This document shows positions 1 to 6,042 of a stretch of DNA of 12,086 bases, in pieces. Source of the stretch: an uncultured Spirochaetaceae bacterium. Its GTDB lineage: Bacteria; Spirochaetota; Spirochaetia; SZUA-6; Bin103. Each line of letters begins with the position of its first letter. Positions within the stretch are counted from its first letter, which is position 1. Location: the NCBI GenBank assembly GCA_913043885.1, contig CAJWOB010000041.1, positions 1 through 12,086 of the forward strand, read 5' to 3'. The translations under genes and the position numbers were made by a program. Under the pieces are notes generated by a model, which was not told where the DNA came from, searched no databases, and was given only the letters and a program-made list of their open reading frames with translations.

Positions 1-153
1 GTCAACGCGCGCATCAACCTGCACGCGGTGGTGCGTCACGGAGTCAACGCCCACCACATTATCGAGGCGCTCTACAAGGCGCTCGGTCGCGCGCTGGCGG
101 AGGCGTACGCGCCGGCCGGTACGGTACGGTCCACCAAGGGCGCGGTCGACTGA
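1..153 (+). CDS. hisB: Imidazoleglycerol-phosphate dehydratase, C-terminal end (partial)
   Basis: Only the last 50 codons are in the window, open from base 1 to a TGA at 151-153. The tail carries the family's C-terminal signature: a leucine-histidine stretch (NLHAVVRHG), then NAHHIIEALYKALGRAL, then a closing STKG just before the stop. In this family the HHxxE motif supplies manganese ligands of the active site. The enzyme dehydrates imidazole-glycerol phosphate to imidazole-acetol phosphate in cytoplasmic histidine synthesis, one step before HisC, which is encoded at 6770-7879 on the other strand. The next start codon (GTG 155) follows after one base, so hisB is probably co-transcribed with the TPR-type genes downstream. 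Identification is confident despite the short length. Whether the full gene is mono- or bifunctional cannot be seen. Confidence 0.9.
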   Translation, partial: VNARINLHAVVRHGVNAHHIIEALYKALGRALAEAYAPAGTVRSTKGAVD

Positions 154-154
154 G

Positions 155-508
155 GTGGCGGCTGACAGCGGCCGCGTGCGCCCCACCGGCGTCCTGGAGC
201 GGATGCCGGCGTCGAGCTTCCTGCGGGTCACCCGCAAGGATGTCCCATCCGACCAGCGAGCCGCGCTGGTGCGCAAGGGCAACCAGCTCTATGCCGAGGG
301 GAAGTACGACGTGGCGGAGCGGATCTTTCTGACAGTTCACTATTCCGATGGACTGGTCCGGCTCGGCGACTACTACCGCGAGCAGGGTAGGACGCTCGAT
401 GCGCTGCGTATGTTCTGGCTGGCACCCGACGAGACACGCAAGGAGGCGGTAGTGGCGGAGATGGCGGCGGTGGTTAGCAAATGGCTGCGCGAGGACGGCG
501 ATGGCTGA
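155..508 (+). CDS. Small TPR-like protein of unknown function
   Basis: This ORF of 117 codons begins at GTG 155, one base after the hisB stop. An in-frame ATG at 203 (protein starting MPASSFLRV) is an equally plausible start, with GGAG only three bases ahead of it, so 101 residues is possible. The middle (RKGNQLYAEGKYDVAERIF, then a second helical segment GLVRLGDYYREQGRTLDALRMFWLA) has the spacing and small/large residue pattern of one and a half to two tetratricopeptide helix pairs. No signal peptide or membrane segment is visible. Its TGA (506-508) overlaps the ATG at 501 of the following TPR gene, which suggests translational coupling and a shared role, probably protein-protein scaffolding. 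I do not recognise a named family. Confidence 0.7.
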   Translation: MAADSGRVRPTGVLERMPASSFLRVTRKDVPSDQRAALVRKGNQLYAEGKYDVAERIFLTVHYSDGLVRLGDYYREQGRTLDALRMFWLAPDETRKEAVVAEMAAVVSKWLREDGDG

Positions 509-638
509 CGGAGATCACGGAGTGGCCGCCGATCTCTCCAAGGCCGGCTATTAACTGCTCAAGGAGGGGAACCAACCCGCAGCACGTGAGAAGTTCGACG
601 AGATTCTGACCTTCGAGCCGCACAACAGCTATGCGCTG
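501..638 (+). pseudogene. 5' part of the TPR gene, interrupted by an in-frame TAA
   Basis: The natural start of the TPR gene appears to be ATG 501: it overlaps the stop of the upstream gene and has GAGG at 491-494, six bases away. Reading from it gives 17 codons (MADGDHGVAADLSKAGY) and then TAA at 552-554. The same frame continues without a break into LLKEGNQPAAREKF and DEILTFEPHNSYALVG, a normal TPR helix pair, and on into the large TPR ORF. The coding sense on both sides argues that one sense codon has become a stop. This may be a nonsense mutation, a sequencing or assembly error, or a read-through site. No start codon in this frame lies between the TAA and GTG 639. Confidence 0.7.
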
Positions 639-1571
639 GTGGGCATCGGCGAGGTGGAGCGGCGCCGCGGCAACCATGGTGCTGCCATGGACGCGTTCGA
701 CGTGTGCCTCCGCCACGATCCCGACAACCGTTTCGCACTTATCGGTCTTGCCGACTGCTGCCGCGCACAGCGCGACTACCACCGTGCCATCGAGATATGG
801 GAGCAGTACCTCGGCCAGGACGAGGACGACATCGCCGTCCTCACCCGCATCGGCGACGCGTATCGCAAGATCGGCGACCACCGTTGCTCCAAGGAAATCT
901 ACGAGCGTGCGCTCGAGGTGGAGCCCGACAACGCCTACGCCCTCACCGGGCTCGGGCACCTGCACTTCGACTTCCGTGAGTATCGGGCTGCACTGCAACG
1001 CTGGACGCGGATGCTGGAGCCCGACAATATCCGCACCCTCACTTCGGTAGGTAACTGCTACCGCAAGCTCAAGGAGTTCGAAGGCGGGCTGGTGTACTTC
1101 CAACGCGCCGAGCGGCTCCAGTCTGGAAACTTCTTCGCGCTGTTTGGGTTGGCCGACTGCTACCGCGGCATGGGCGACAACGAACGCGCGCTGGAGCACT
1201 GGCAACGCATCGTCTCCGACGACCCCCACAACAAGATCATCCTCACCCGGGCCGGAGACTCGCTGGCGCGGCTGGGGCACACCGACGAGGAAGAGCACCA
1301 CTACCGGACGGCCCTGGATCAGCACTACGATACCTACGCGCTCCTCGGGCTTGCTCAGATCCAGCGCGATCGCGGCGACCTCGACGACGCGGTCGACTCG
1401 CTTTCGCGTGTCCTGGCGCAGGAGCCGCGCAACACGCGGGCGGTGTGCGATCTGGCGCGCACCCATGACGCGGCCGGCAGTCGGGAGCGAGCGCGTGGCG
1501 TGCTGCAGGACTACCTGGATCGAGGCGGCCGCGGGCGATACGTCACTGAGCTACTCCAGCAGCTGAGCTAG
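639..1571 (+). CDS. Tetratricopeptide repeat protein (intact part)
   Basis: This open frame of 310 codons ends at TAG 1569-1571. It is almost entirely TPR units of about 34 residues, with the family pattern of a conserved G/A-L-x-x-Y/C-R helix followed by an A-x-x-x-W/Y/F helix and a P-x-N turn. Examples are FALIGLADCCRAQRDYHRAI, YALTGLGHLHFDFREYRAAL, FALFGLADCYRGMGDNERAL and YALLGLAQIQRDRGDLDDAV. I count roughly eight to nine units, with one turn (MLEPDN) about two residues short. No signal peptide or transmembrane segment is visible, so it is probably a cytoplasmic scaffold; partners are unknown. GTG 639 is only the first start codon after the internal stop: it lacks a Shine-Dalgarno and lies inside a repeat, so it is a poor native start. 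The real gene most likely begins at ATG 501 and is interrupted at 552-554. Confidence 0.75.
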   Translation: MGIGEVERRRGNHGAAMDAFDVCLRHDPDNRFALIGLADCCRAQRDYHRAIEIWEQYLGQDEDDIAVLTRIGDAYRKIGDHRCSKEIYERALEVEPDNAYALTGLGHLHFDFREYRAALQRWTRMLEPDNIRTLTSVGNCYRKLKEFEGGLVYFQRAERLQSGNFFALFGLADCYRGMGDNERALEHWQRIVSDDPHNKIILTRAGDSLARLGHTDEEEHHYRTALDQHYDTYALLGLAQIQRDRGDLDDAVDSLSRVLAQEPRNTRAVCDLARTHDAAGSRERARGVLQDYLDRGGRGRYVTELLQQLS

Positions 1572-1572
1572 C

Positions 1573-1590
1573 CGCGGGCCGGCGCCCGTG
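1573..1590 (+). terminator. Possible hairpin terminator after the TPR gene
   Basis: Just after TAG 1569-1571 lies a GC-rich hairpin: CGCGGGC (1573-1579), loop CGGC, GCCCGTG (1584-1590), seven pairs including one G-T. No T-tract follows, so intrinsic termination is uncertain. Its place between two convergent genes supports the role. Confidence 0.3.
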
Positions 1591-1613
1591 CGGAAGCCGC
1601 CGCTCAGAATCGG

Positions 1614-1627
1614 CCGCTCGGAAGCGG
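1614..1627 (-). terminator. Possible hairpin terminator after the TM2 gene
   Basis: On the minus strand the TAA at 1630-1628 is followed directly by CCGCT-TCCG-AGCGG, a five-pair stem closed by a tetraloop. There is no T-run behind it. It faces the hairpin at 1573-1590, so the two may form a two-way end between the convergent operons. Confidence 0.25.
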
Positions 1628-2158
1628 TTACTCCAGGCGGGACTTGCTTTCCTCGGTCAGGAACTCCGGCACCACGTAGACCGTTGGTGGCGATCCGTCC
1701 CGAGTCGCCCGCAGCTCGGCGTCGCCGGCGCTTACCCAGCGTTCCAGCTCCGTGCGCGCCTCCTCCAATGTGCAGGTCGATTCACCCGAGACGATCGCGG
1801 GCGTCAGAACGCCTCCCGCGCTCTTGGCCGTCCGCAACACGATGCGCTCTAGTGACTCGGTGGCGCTCGCCGGCGTCGCCGGGTGGCGGATGGCGGCCGG
1901 CTCCGCCGATCCTGCAGGCAGGCTGGAGGCGGAGTACCCCCGCACGGCGTTGGCTTCCTCGACCATTCGCGGCAGGCGCCACAGGTCGGGGACCGCGCCG
2001 CCGAGGAAGCCCAGGCCGCCGGTGAACGCCCATAGCACCCCGGTGCCATGCTTGCGCAGGTAGTGACGATGCAGGCCCAGAACTCCACAGCCGCCGAGGA
2101 CCCACAGCAGGTAGGCGAGCTCCAGGGAGTAGCTGCCGCGCATGCCGGTGTCGCTCAT
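1628..2158 (-). CDS. TM2-domain membrane protein with C-terminal winged-helix-like region
   Basis: The protein has 176 residues from ATG 2158. The ATG overlaps the asnS stop as ATGA (2158-2155), which fixes the start and suggests translational coupling. Residues 11-60 match the TM2 pattern: a first hydrophobic helix (LELAYLLWVLGGCGVLGLH), a basic turn with HRHYLRK, then a second helix (GVLWAFTGGLGFLGGAVPDLW) ending in the typical aspartate. A linker rich in Ala, Ser and Pro (about 75-100) leads to residues 102-165. That region is soluble and helical (ERIVLRTAKSAGGVLTPAIV, LEEARTELERWVSAGDAEL) and ends in a short strand (VYVVPEFL), with the layout of a small winged-helix domain. It is probably an inner-membrane protein with a cytoplasmic tail. 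Function is unknown, and the link to asnS may reflect only operon packing. Confidence 0.75.
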   Translation of the reverse strand: MSDTGMRGSYSLELAYLLWVLGGCGVLGLHRHYLRKHGTGVLWAFTGGLGFLGGAVPDLWRLPRMVEEANAVRGYSASSLPAGSAEPAAIRHPATPASATESLERIVLRTAKSAGGVLTPAIVSGESTCTLEEARTELERWVSAGDAELRATRDGSPPTVYVVPEFLTEESKSRLE

Positions 2159-3456
2159 GGATAGATGCGGGAGAGGGTGCGCGGGAAGGGTATCGCCTCG
2201 CGCACATGATGGGTGCCGGTCAACCAAGCCACGGTGCGCTCCAGGCCGATACCGAACCCGGAGTGGACCACCGACCCGTACTCCCGCAGCTGCAGGTACC
2301 AACGGTAGGCGTCCTCCGGAAGCCCGTCGCCGGCGATGCGCGCCTGCAATAACCGATAGTCGTCCTCACGCTGCGAGCCGCCGATGATCTCGCCGTAGCC
2401 CTCGGGGGCCAACAGGTCGGCGCAGACGACGGTACGAGGGTCGTCTGCGTTGGCCTTCATGTAGAACGGCTTCACCTCCCGAGGGTAGTTGCGGACGAAC
2501 ACCGGCCGGTCGAATTGACTGCTCAGTAGCGTCTCGTCGTCGGCCCCGAGGTCGCGGCCCCACTCGATGTCGCTGCCGAGGCCGCGGAGCATGTCGACCG
2601 CCTCGGTGTAGGACAGGCGCGGGAACGGGGGCTGCACCGCCTCGAGCGGAGCCAGATCGCGACCGAGCGCATGCAGCTCGCCCGCGTGCGTGGCCAGAAG
2701 GTCCTGCACCACGCTGCAGATCATCTGCTCCTGCACGTCGAGGTTGCCGTCTCCGTCGACGAAGGCCATCTCGGCCTCGAGCATCCAGAACTCGGTAAGG
2801 TGGCGTCGCGTCTTCGACTTCTCCGCCCGGAACGTGGGGCCGAAGTTATAGACGTTGCCGAAGGCCGCACACGCCGCTTCGAGGTAGAGCTGTCCGGTTT
2901 GCGCCAGGTAGGCGTTGCCGAGGTCGAAGTAGGGAAGCGTAAACAGCGAGCTGCCGCTCTCGCCTATCGCACCGGTGAGGATCGGCGTGTCCACTAGGAC
3001 GAAGTCCCGGTCGTCGAAGAACCGCCGCAATGCGCGGGCAACGCCGCCGCGCACCCGCAGCACTGCCTCCTGCCGTGGCGAGCGCAGCCAGAGGTGCCGG
3101 TGCTCGAGGAGGAAGTCGACGCCGTGTTCCTTCTTGGCGATGGGGTAGTCGGTGCTCGGGTTCTGCAGCACCTCCAGGTCGCGTACCGACAGCTCCACTC
3201 CGCTGGGCGCGCGGTTGTCCTCCTGAACCACCCCGGTAACGGCCACGCTCGCCTCCATCTTGAGGTCCGCCAGAACGTCGAATGCCGCCTCTCCGCACTC
3301 GCCACGGACCGCCACTGCCTGCACACGCGCGGTGCCATCGCGGAGCTGCAGGAATGCGATCTTGCCCTTGGAGCGCTGATTGAAGAGCCAGCCAGCTACC
3401 CGAACGGTGTCACCGACCCGCGTTGGAAGCTCGGCGATGGAAGTGGTGGCGGACAC
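2155..3456 (-). CDS. asnS: Asparaginyl-tRNA synthetase
   Basis: AsnRS charges tRNA-Asn with asparagine in the cytoplasm. The 433-residue product has the usual length and class IIb layout. Residues 15-95 form the N-terminal OB-fold anticodon-binding domain (VRVAGWLFNQRSKGKIAFLQ, then LRDG). Motif 1 lies near 138-160, ending in VDTPIL. Motif 2 at 205-231 reads FGPTFRAEKSKTRRHLTEFW and continues to EAEMAF, the AsnRS rather than AspRS version. Motif 3 is GFGIGLER at 400-407. The C-terminus PFPRTLSRIYP is also typical. The start is GTG 3456, because an in-frame TGA lies a few codons upstream; the Shine-Dalgarno is weak. The stop overlaps the start of the TM2 gene. An inverted repeat and a possible -10 element lie in the 197-base leader, but I see no T-box signature. 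Confidence 0.95.
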   Translation of the reverse strand: MSATTSIAELPTRVGDTVRVAGWLFNQRSKGKIAFLQLRDGTARVQAVAVRGECGEAAFDVLADLKMEASVAVTGVVQEDNRAPSGVELSVRDLEVLQNPSTDYPIAKKEHGVDFLLEHRHLWLRSPRQEAVLRVRGGVARALRRFFDDRDFVLVDTPILTGAIGESGSSLFTLPYFDLGNAYLAQTGQLYLEAACAAFGNVYNFGPTFRAEKSKTRRHLTEFWMLEAEMAFVDGDGNLDVQEQMICSVVQDLLATHAGELHALGRDLAPLEAVQPPFPRLSYTEAVDMLRGLGSDIEWGRDLGADDETLLSSQFDRPVFVRNYPREVKPFYMKANADDPRTVVCADLLAPEGYGEIIGGSQREDDYRLLQARIAGDGLPEDAYRWYLQLREYGSVVHSGFGIGLERTVAWLTGTHHVREAIPFPRTLSRIYP

Positions 3457-3546
3457 GCCGCTAGTCCTGATTTCTCACCAGAATAGCCGAACGAGAGCCC
3501 GTCGCAGCTAACGCATTGAGCTGAATGAAGGTGTGTGTCGTCATGG

Positions 3547-3552
3547 AATATA
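3547..3552 (-). promoter_or_regulatory. Possible -10 element for asnS
   Basis: On the minus strand TATATT (3552-3547) matches five of six bases of the sigma-70 -10 consensus and lies about 90 bases before the asnS start. The only -35-like hexamer, TTGCAG (3571-3566), is just 13 bases upstream, which is too close, so the promoter is uncertain. The left arm of the 3554-3650 inverted repeat fills this spacer. Confidence 0.3.
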
Positions 3553-3553
3553 A

Positions 3554-3650
3554 GGACTTCTCACACTGCAACGGGCGCTCGAGACTCTGCACGCTGACTT
3601 CCGTGCCGGATAAGCATTCGCAGCATGGCACCGGCGTTTGTGAGAAGTCC
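3554..3650. repeat. 97-bp element bounded by perfect 12-bp inverted repeats
   Basis: GGACTTCTCACA at 3554-3565 is matched exactly by its reverse complement TGTGAGAAGTCC at 3639-3650, leaving 73 bases between the arms. A smaller inverted pair, GTGCC/GGCAC, lies inside (about 3602-3632). The element fills half the gap between the fliG-like stop (3654) and the asnS start (3456). On the minus strand the second arm is followed by TTATATT. It could be a structured 3' end of the fliG-like transcript, a protein-binding site at the asnS promoter, or a small non-coding mobile element. No flanking target duplication is visible. Confidence 0.55.
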
Positions 3651-3653
3651 ACG

Positions 3654-4739
3654 CTAGCGGGTGGCGTCCTCTCGTGTCACCTGGTCGCGTGGCCGCAGCT
3701 CCAGCGACCCGTCCCGAGCCCGCCGGTAGATGAGCTCCAACAGCCCGCGCAGCGCCCCCTCGGATTCGGCCGCCAGCACCGGCCCGAGGGCACGGTCATC
3801 CTCGTCGAGAAGCTGCACCCTGCCGGCGGACATGGCCGCGCGCAGGCGCTCGGCGCTCTCGCGGCTGGCTGCACGCAGCACCAACACCACATCCTGATCG
3901 CTCATTTCGCCCAGTAGACGTTGCAGATCGAGGTCTTCCGCTCGGTCGATGAGCTCTTCGGTAATCATCTTGCGGCGCACTTCTTCGGCTAGCTCGGTGT
4001 CACTCTCCTCGAGCCCACCGAGAATGGCGTCCTCCCGCAGCTCCTCCATGTGACCCAGAATCTCGGCTAACACCGAGGTGCCGTCCACCGACCGCGTTAC
4101 TATCTTTCCCTGCGCCCGTACCTTGCGCTTCAGCGCCGCTTCGGTCCGCTGGATGGTCTCGGCGGGAACGTCGCCGAGTGAGGCGATGCGGGCCACCAGC
4201 TCGGCCTGCAGAGTGGGATCTATCGCCACCACCACCTTGGCCGCCAGCTCTGGCGCCAGGTGGGCGACGATTACTGCCACGACCGCCGGTGGCTCGGACC
4301 GCAGCAGGCCCACCACCTGCTCTGCCTCGACGTCTGCCAGGAACGAGAAGGGATGCGGGCGAGCGCCGCGCATCACCGAGTCGTACATCTCGGCACCGCG
4401 CGCCTCGCCGAACGCGGCCACCAGCATGCCGCGTGCCTGCGCCGCCCCACCTCTGGCGTACAGGTCGCGGGTCTTCACCAGCACACCGAATTCCTCCAGT
4501 ATGCGATACGCCTCGCGGCTCTCGATAGCGCGGGTCGCCGCCATCTGCGCGGTAATGCCGGTAGCCTCCTCGTCGGTGAGGTGGCTCAGCACCAACGCCG
4601 CGGGCTCCTGCCCGAGCAGCATCAGAAACTTGGCCGCTCGCTCGTAGCCGCGGTCGCGGGCGGTGCCGCGCACGAAACCACGGGTGGCGGCGTCCGTCGG
4701 CGGCTCCTGGGCACGAGGAGGCCGTGGTCGTTGCGTCAT
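3654..4739 (-). CDS. fliG: Divergent FliG-family flagellar rotor-like protein
   Basis: The 361-residue product starts at ATG 4739, chosen because GGGAGGGG lies just upstream; a TTG at 4766 is less likely. It has a FliG layout. Residues 32-110 form the N domain (ERAAKFLMLLGQEPAALVLSHL, then EEFG and ARGMLVAAFG). Residues 127-205 form the middle domain, and 218-345 the C domain (GTSVLAEILGHMEEL, LEESDTELAEEVRRKM, DLQRLLGEMSDQDVV, ALGPV). Key motifs differ: the EHPQ of the middle domain reads EPPA (149-152), and the MFxF hinge reads MITE (258-261). An acidic pair (ED, 268-269) remains near the torque helix, with QR following at 273-274. FliG joins the MS-ring to the C-ring and contacts the stator. 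Spirochaetes such as Borrelia carry two FliG proteins, only one being the main rotor protein, so this may be the divergent copy. No other flagellar gene is nearby. Confidence 0.8.
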   Translation of the reverse strand: MTQRPRPPRAQEPPTDAATRGFVRGTARDRGYERAAKFLMLLGQEPAALVLSHLTDEEATGITAQMAATRAIESREAYRILEEFGVLVKTRDLYARGGAAQARGMLVAAFGEARGAEMYDSVMRGARPHPFSFLADVEAEQVVGLLRSEPPAVVAVIVAHLAPELAAKVVVAIDPTLQAELVARIASLGDVPAETIQRTEAALKRKVRAQGKIVTRSVDGTSVLAEILGHMEELREDAILGGLEESDTELAEEVRRKMITEELIDRAEDLDLQRLLGEMSDQDVVLVLRAASRESAERLRAAMSAGRVQLLDEDDRALGPVLAAESEGALRGLLELIYRRARDGSLELRPRDQVTREDATR

Positions 4740-4792
4740 TTCCCCTCCCAGCGACGCGCCGCGCAACGCTGTCTCAGCGCGTCGACAGCGGC

Positions 4793-4798
4793 ATTCTA
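4793..4798 (-). promoter_or_regulatory. Possible -10 element for the fliG-like gene
   Basis: In the 101-base gap upstream of the gene the minus strand carries TAGAAT (4798-4793), five of six bases of the -10 consensus, 53 bases before the start codon. No good -35 sits at 16-18 bases; the nearest, TTGGAC (4828-4823), is 24 bases away. I see no flagellar sigma-28-type site. Confidence 0.25.
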
Positions 4799-4840
4799 CT
4801 CAACCGCGTGGGCCACCGCCCAGTCCAACGGTCGTCGCGG

Positions 4841-5872
4841 CTAGGGAGGGACGCTCAACTCGTGGAGCAGATCCTGCAGCGGCAGCGGGTCGGAGGCCTC
4901 CGGACGGCAGGTACGCCCGTCGAGGGTGACGTTCAAGCTCTCGTTGCCAAACCGATCTCCCAAGTCGGAGGGGAGATCTCGGCCTTCGAGGGCTTCGTCG
5001 AGAGCGGCCAATGGCTCCACCACCTCATCGAGGGCCGCCTCGAACATGTCGAGGTAGCTTGCCGTGCTCACACGAGTCGGTTCGCATGGGTGAGGCCACG
5101 GGCGGTGGCGTAGATTCGCCACATCGAGTGCCTCCGGGACCGTCGCCGGATGGAACACCGCCATGCGCCGGTACCGGTACCCTTCAGCGCGGTCGCGCTG
5201 CTTCGCCAGACTGTGGCGATGCGGACTGCGTGGATCGGTCATCGCGTAGAATCGAATCGAGTCCTCATAGGCATTCTCGATGCGGCGCCGATCGCGCGAC
5301 TTGTAGCGGGCGTCCGGATAGGTGGCGTTGACCCCCTTCAGCAGCATCTTGATGGTGGCGTAGGGGAGCATGTCGCCGCAGTAGGCGCGGGAGAAGAAGT
5401 CGACATCGGCGGGCGTCTCGCGACGCCGCTCCTGGAGCAGGACAACGTCCAGCAACCGCTCGAGGAAGGTGTGGAGCCGGAACTGCGACTTGGTGCTCGG
5501 ATCGTCGTGCTTCACCCAGCCGCTGCGGCAGACGACATAGGGGTGGGCGTGACGATCCAGCGCACCGTGGGTGGCAAACCCCAGCAGGAACGCGCGTGCC
5601 TGTCGATCGACCGGGCGGTCGCTACTGCGCGCTTCGGCCACCAGTACCGCCGCCATGTTGGCGATGAGGCTGCCGTACCATCGTCGATGGATCAGCGCGC
5701 CGTAGCGGAGCCCGGTGGGGCGGGTGCGCTGGTTGTGATAGAAGAAATCTGGCCCTTGCGCGCCGAAGGTGAACAGCCCGCCGCCAGCGCGAACGAGCGG
5801 CTCGGCACGGGGCCCTACTGCTCGGGCGAGCGCCTCGTCTGCGAATAGGGTGTGGCTCAGCTGAGCCGGCAT
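4841..5872 (-). CDS. Zinc-dependent phospholipase C-like protein
   Basis: The 343-residue product starts at ATG 5872; the frame runs upstream to 5944, but MPAQLSHTLFADEAL is the normal N-terminus of this family. Likely metal ligands are visible: His7 in SHTLF, Asp42 in GAQGPDFFYHN (37-47), and His102, Asp106 and His110 in GFATHGALDRHAHPYV (98-113), with His134 as another candidate. This pattern defines the prokaryotic zinc-dependent phospholipase C/S1-P1-like fold. The rest is largely helical and the last 80 residues are acidic. There is no signal peptide, so the protein looks cytoplasmic, unlike the secreted clostridial toxins of this fold; the substrate is unknown. It stands alone, divergent from tRNA-Phe and 101 bases before the fliG-like gene. 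The domain call is good; enzymatic activity is inference. Confidence 0.75.
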   Translation of the reverse strand: MPAQLSHTLFADEALARAVGPRAEPLVRAGGGLFTFGAQGPDFFYHNQRTRPTGLRYGALIHRRWYGSLIANMAAVLVAEARSSDRPVDRQARAFLLGFATHGALDRHAHPYVVCRSGWVKHDDPSTKSQFRLHTFLERLLDVVLLQERRRETPADVDFFSRAYCGDMLPYATIKMLLKGVNATYPDARYKSRDRRRIENAYEDSIRFYAMTDPRSPHRHSLAKQRDRAEGYRYRRMAVFHPATVPEALDVANLRHRPWPHPCEPTRVSTASYLDMFEAALDEVVEPLAALDEALEGRDLPSDLGDRFGNESLNVTLDGRTCRPEASDPLPLQDLLHELSVPP

Positions 5873-5895
5873 GTTGCCGCGCACGCTACCAACCC

Positions 5896-5928
5896 GCCCG
5901 TTTGCTTGACAACGCATGGCAAACGGGC
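5896..5928. promoter_or_regulatory. Perfect 10-bp inverted repeat at the tRNA-Phe promoter
   Basis: GCCCGTTTGC (5896-5905) and GCAAACGGGC (5919-5928) are exact reverse complements separated by 13 bases. The likely -35 of tRNA-Phe (5906-5911) begins directly after the left arm, and the right arm lies within the -35/-10 spacer. The site lies between the divergent PLC-like gene and the tRNA. It may be an operator or a hairpin in the leader of the PLC-like transcript. Confidence 0.5.
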
Positions 5929-5936
5929 AGTATGGT
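5906..5936 (+). promoter_or_regulatory. Putative tRNA-Phe promoter
   Basis: A perfect -35 TTGACA (5906-5911) is followed after 19 bases by TATGGT (5931-5936), four of six bases of the -10 consensus. The tRNA begins 14 bases further on. The spacer is two bases longer than ideal, so the -10 assignment is less sure than the -35. Confidence 0.5.
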
Positions 5937-5949
5937 GCCGCCAATTCTC

Positions 5950-6022
<73 letters not shown>

Positions 6023-6042
6023 CTTCGCACCAGAGGAGATCC

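Noticed and set aside
474..1466. A 330-codon open frame on the minus strand across the TPR gene
   Set aside because: It is antisense to a frame with clear TPR repeats. Long antisense frames are expected in GC-rich genes, and the translation shows no recognisable domain.
3461..3652. A 63-codon minus-strand frame in the gap between the fliG-like gene and asnS
   Set aside because: It starts at GTG without a Shine-Dalgarno, runs through the inverted-repeat element and has no recognisable pattern; more likely untranslated leader.
3457..3653. T-box riboswitch in the asnS leader
   Set aside because: T-boxes often precede synthetase genes, but I found no T-box core sequence or antiterminator/terminator pair, only the 12-bp inverted repeat.
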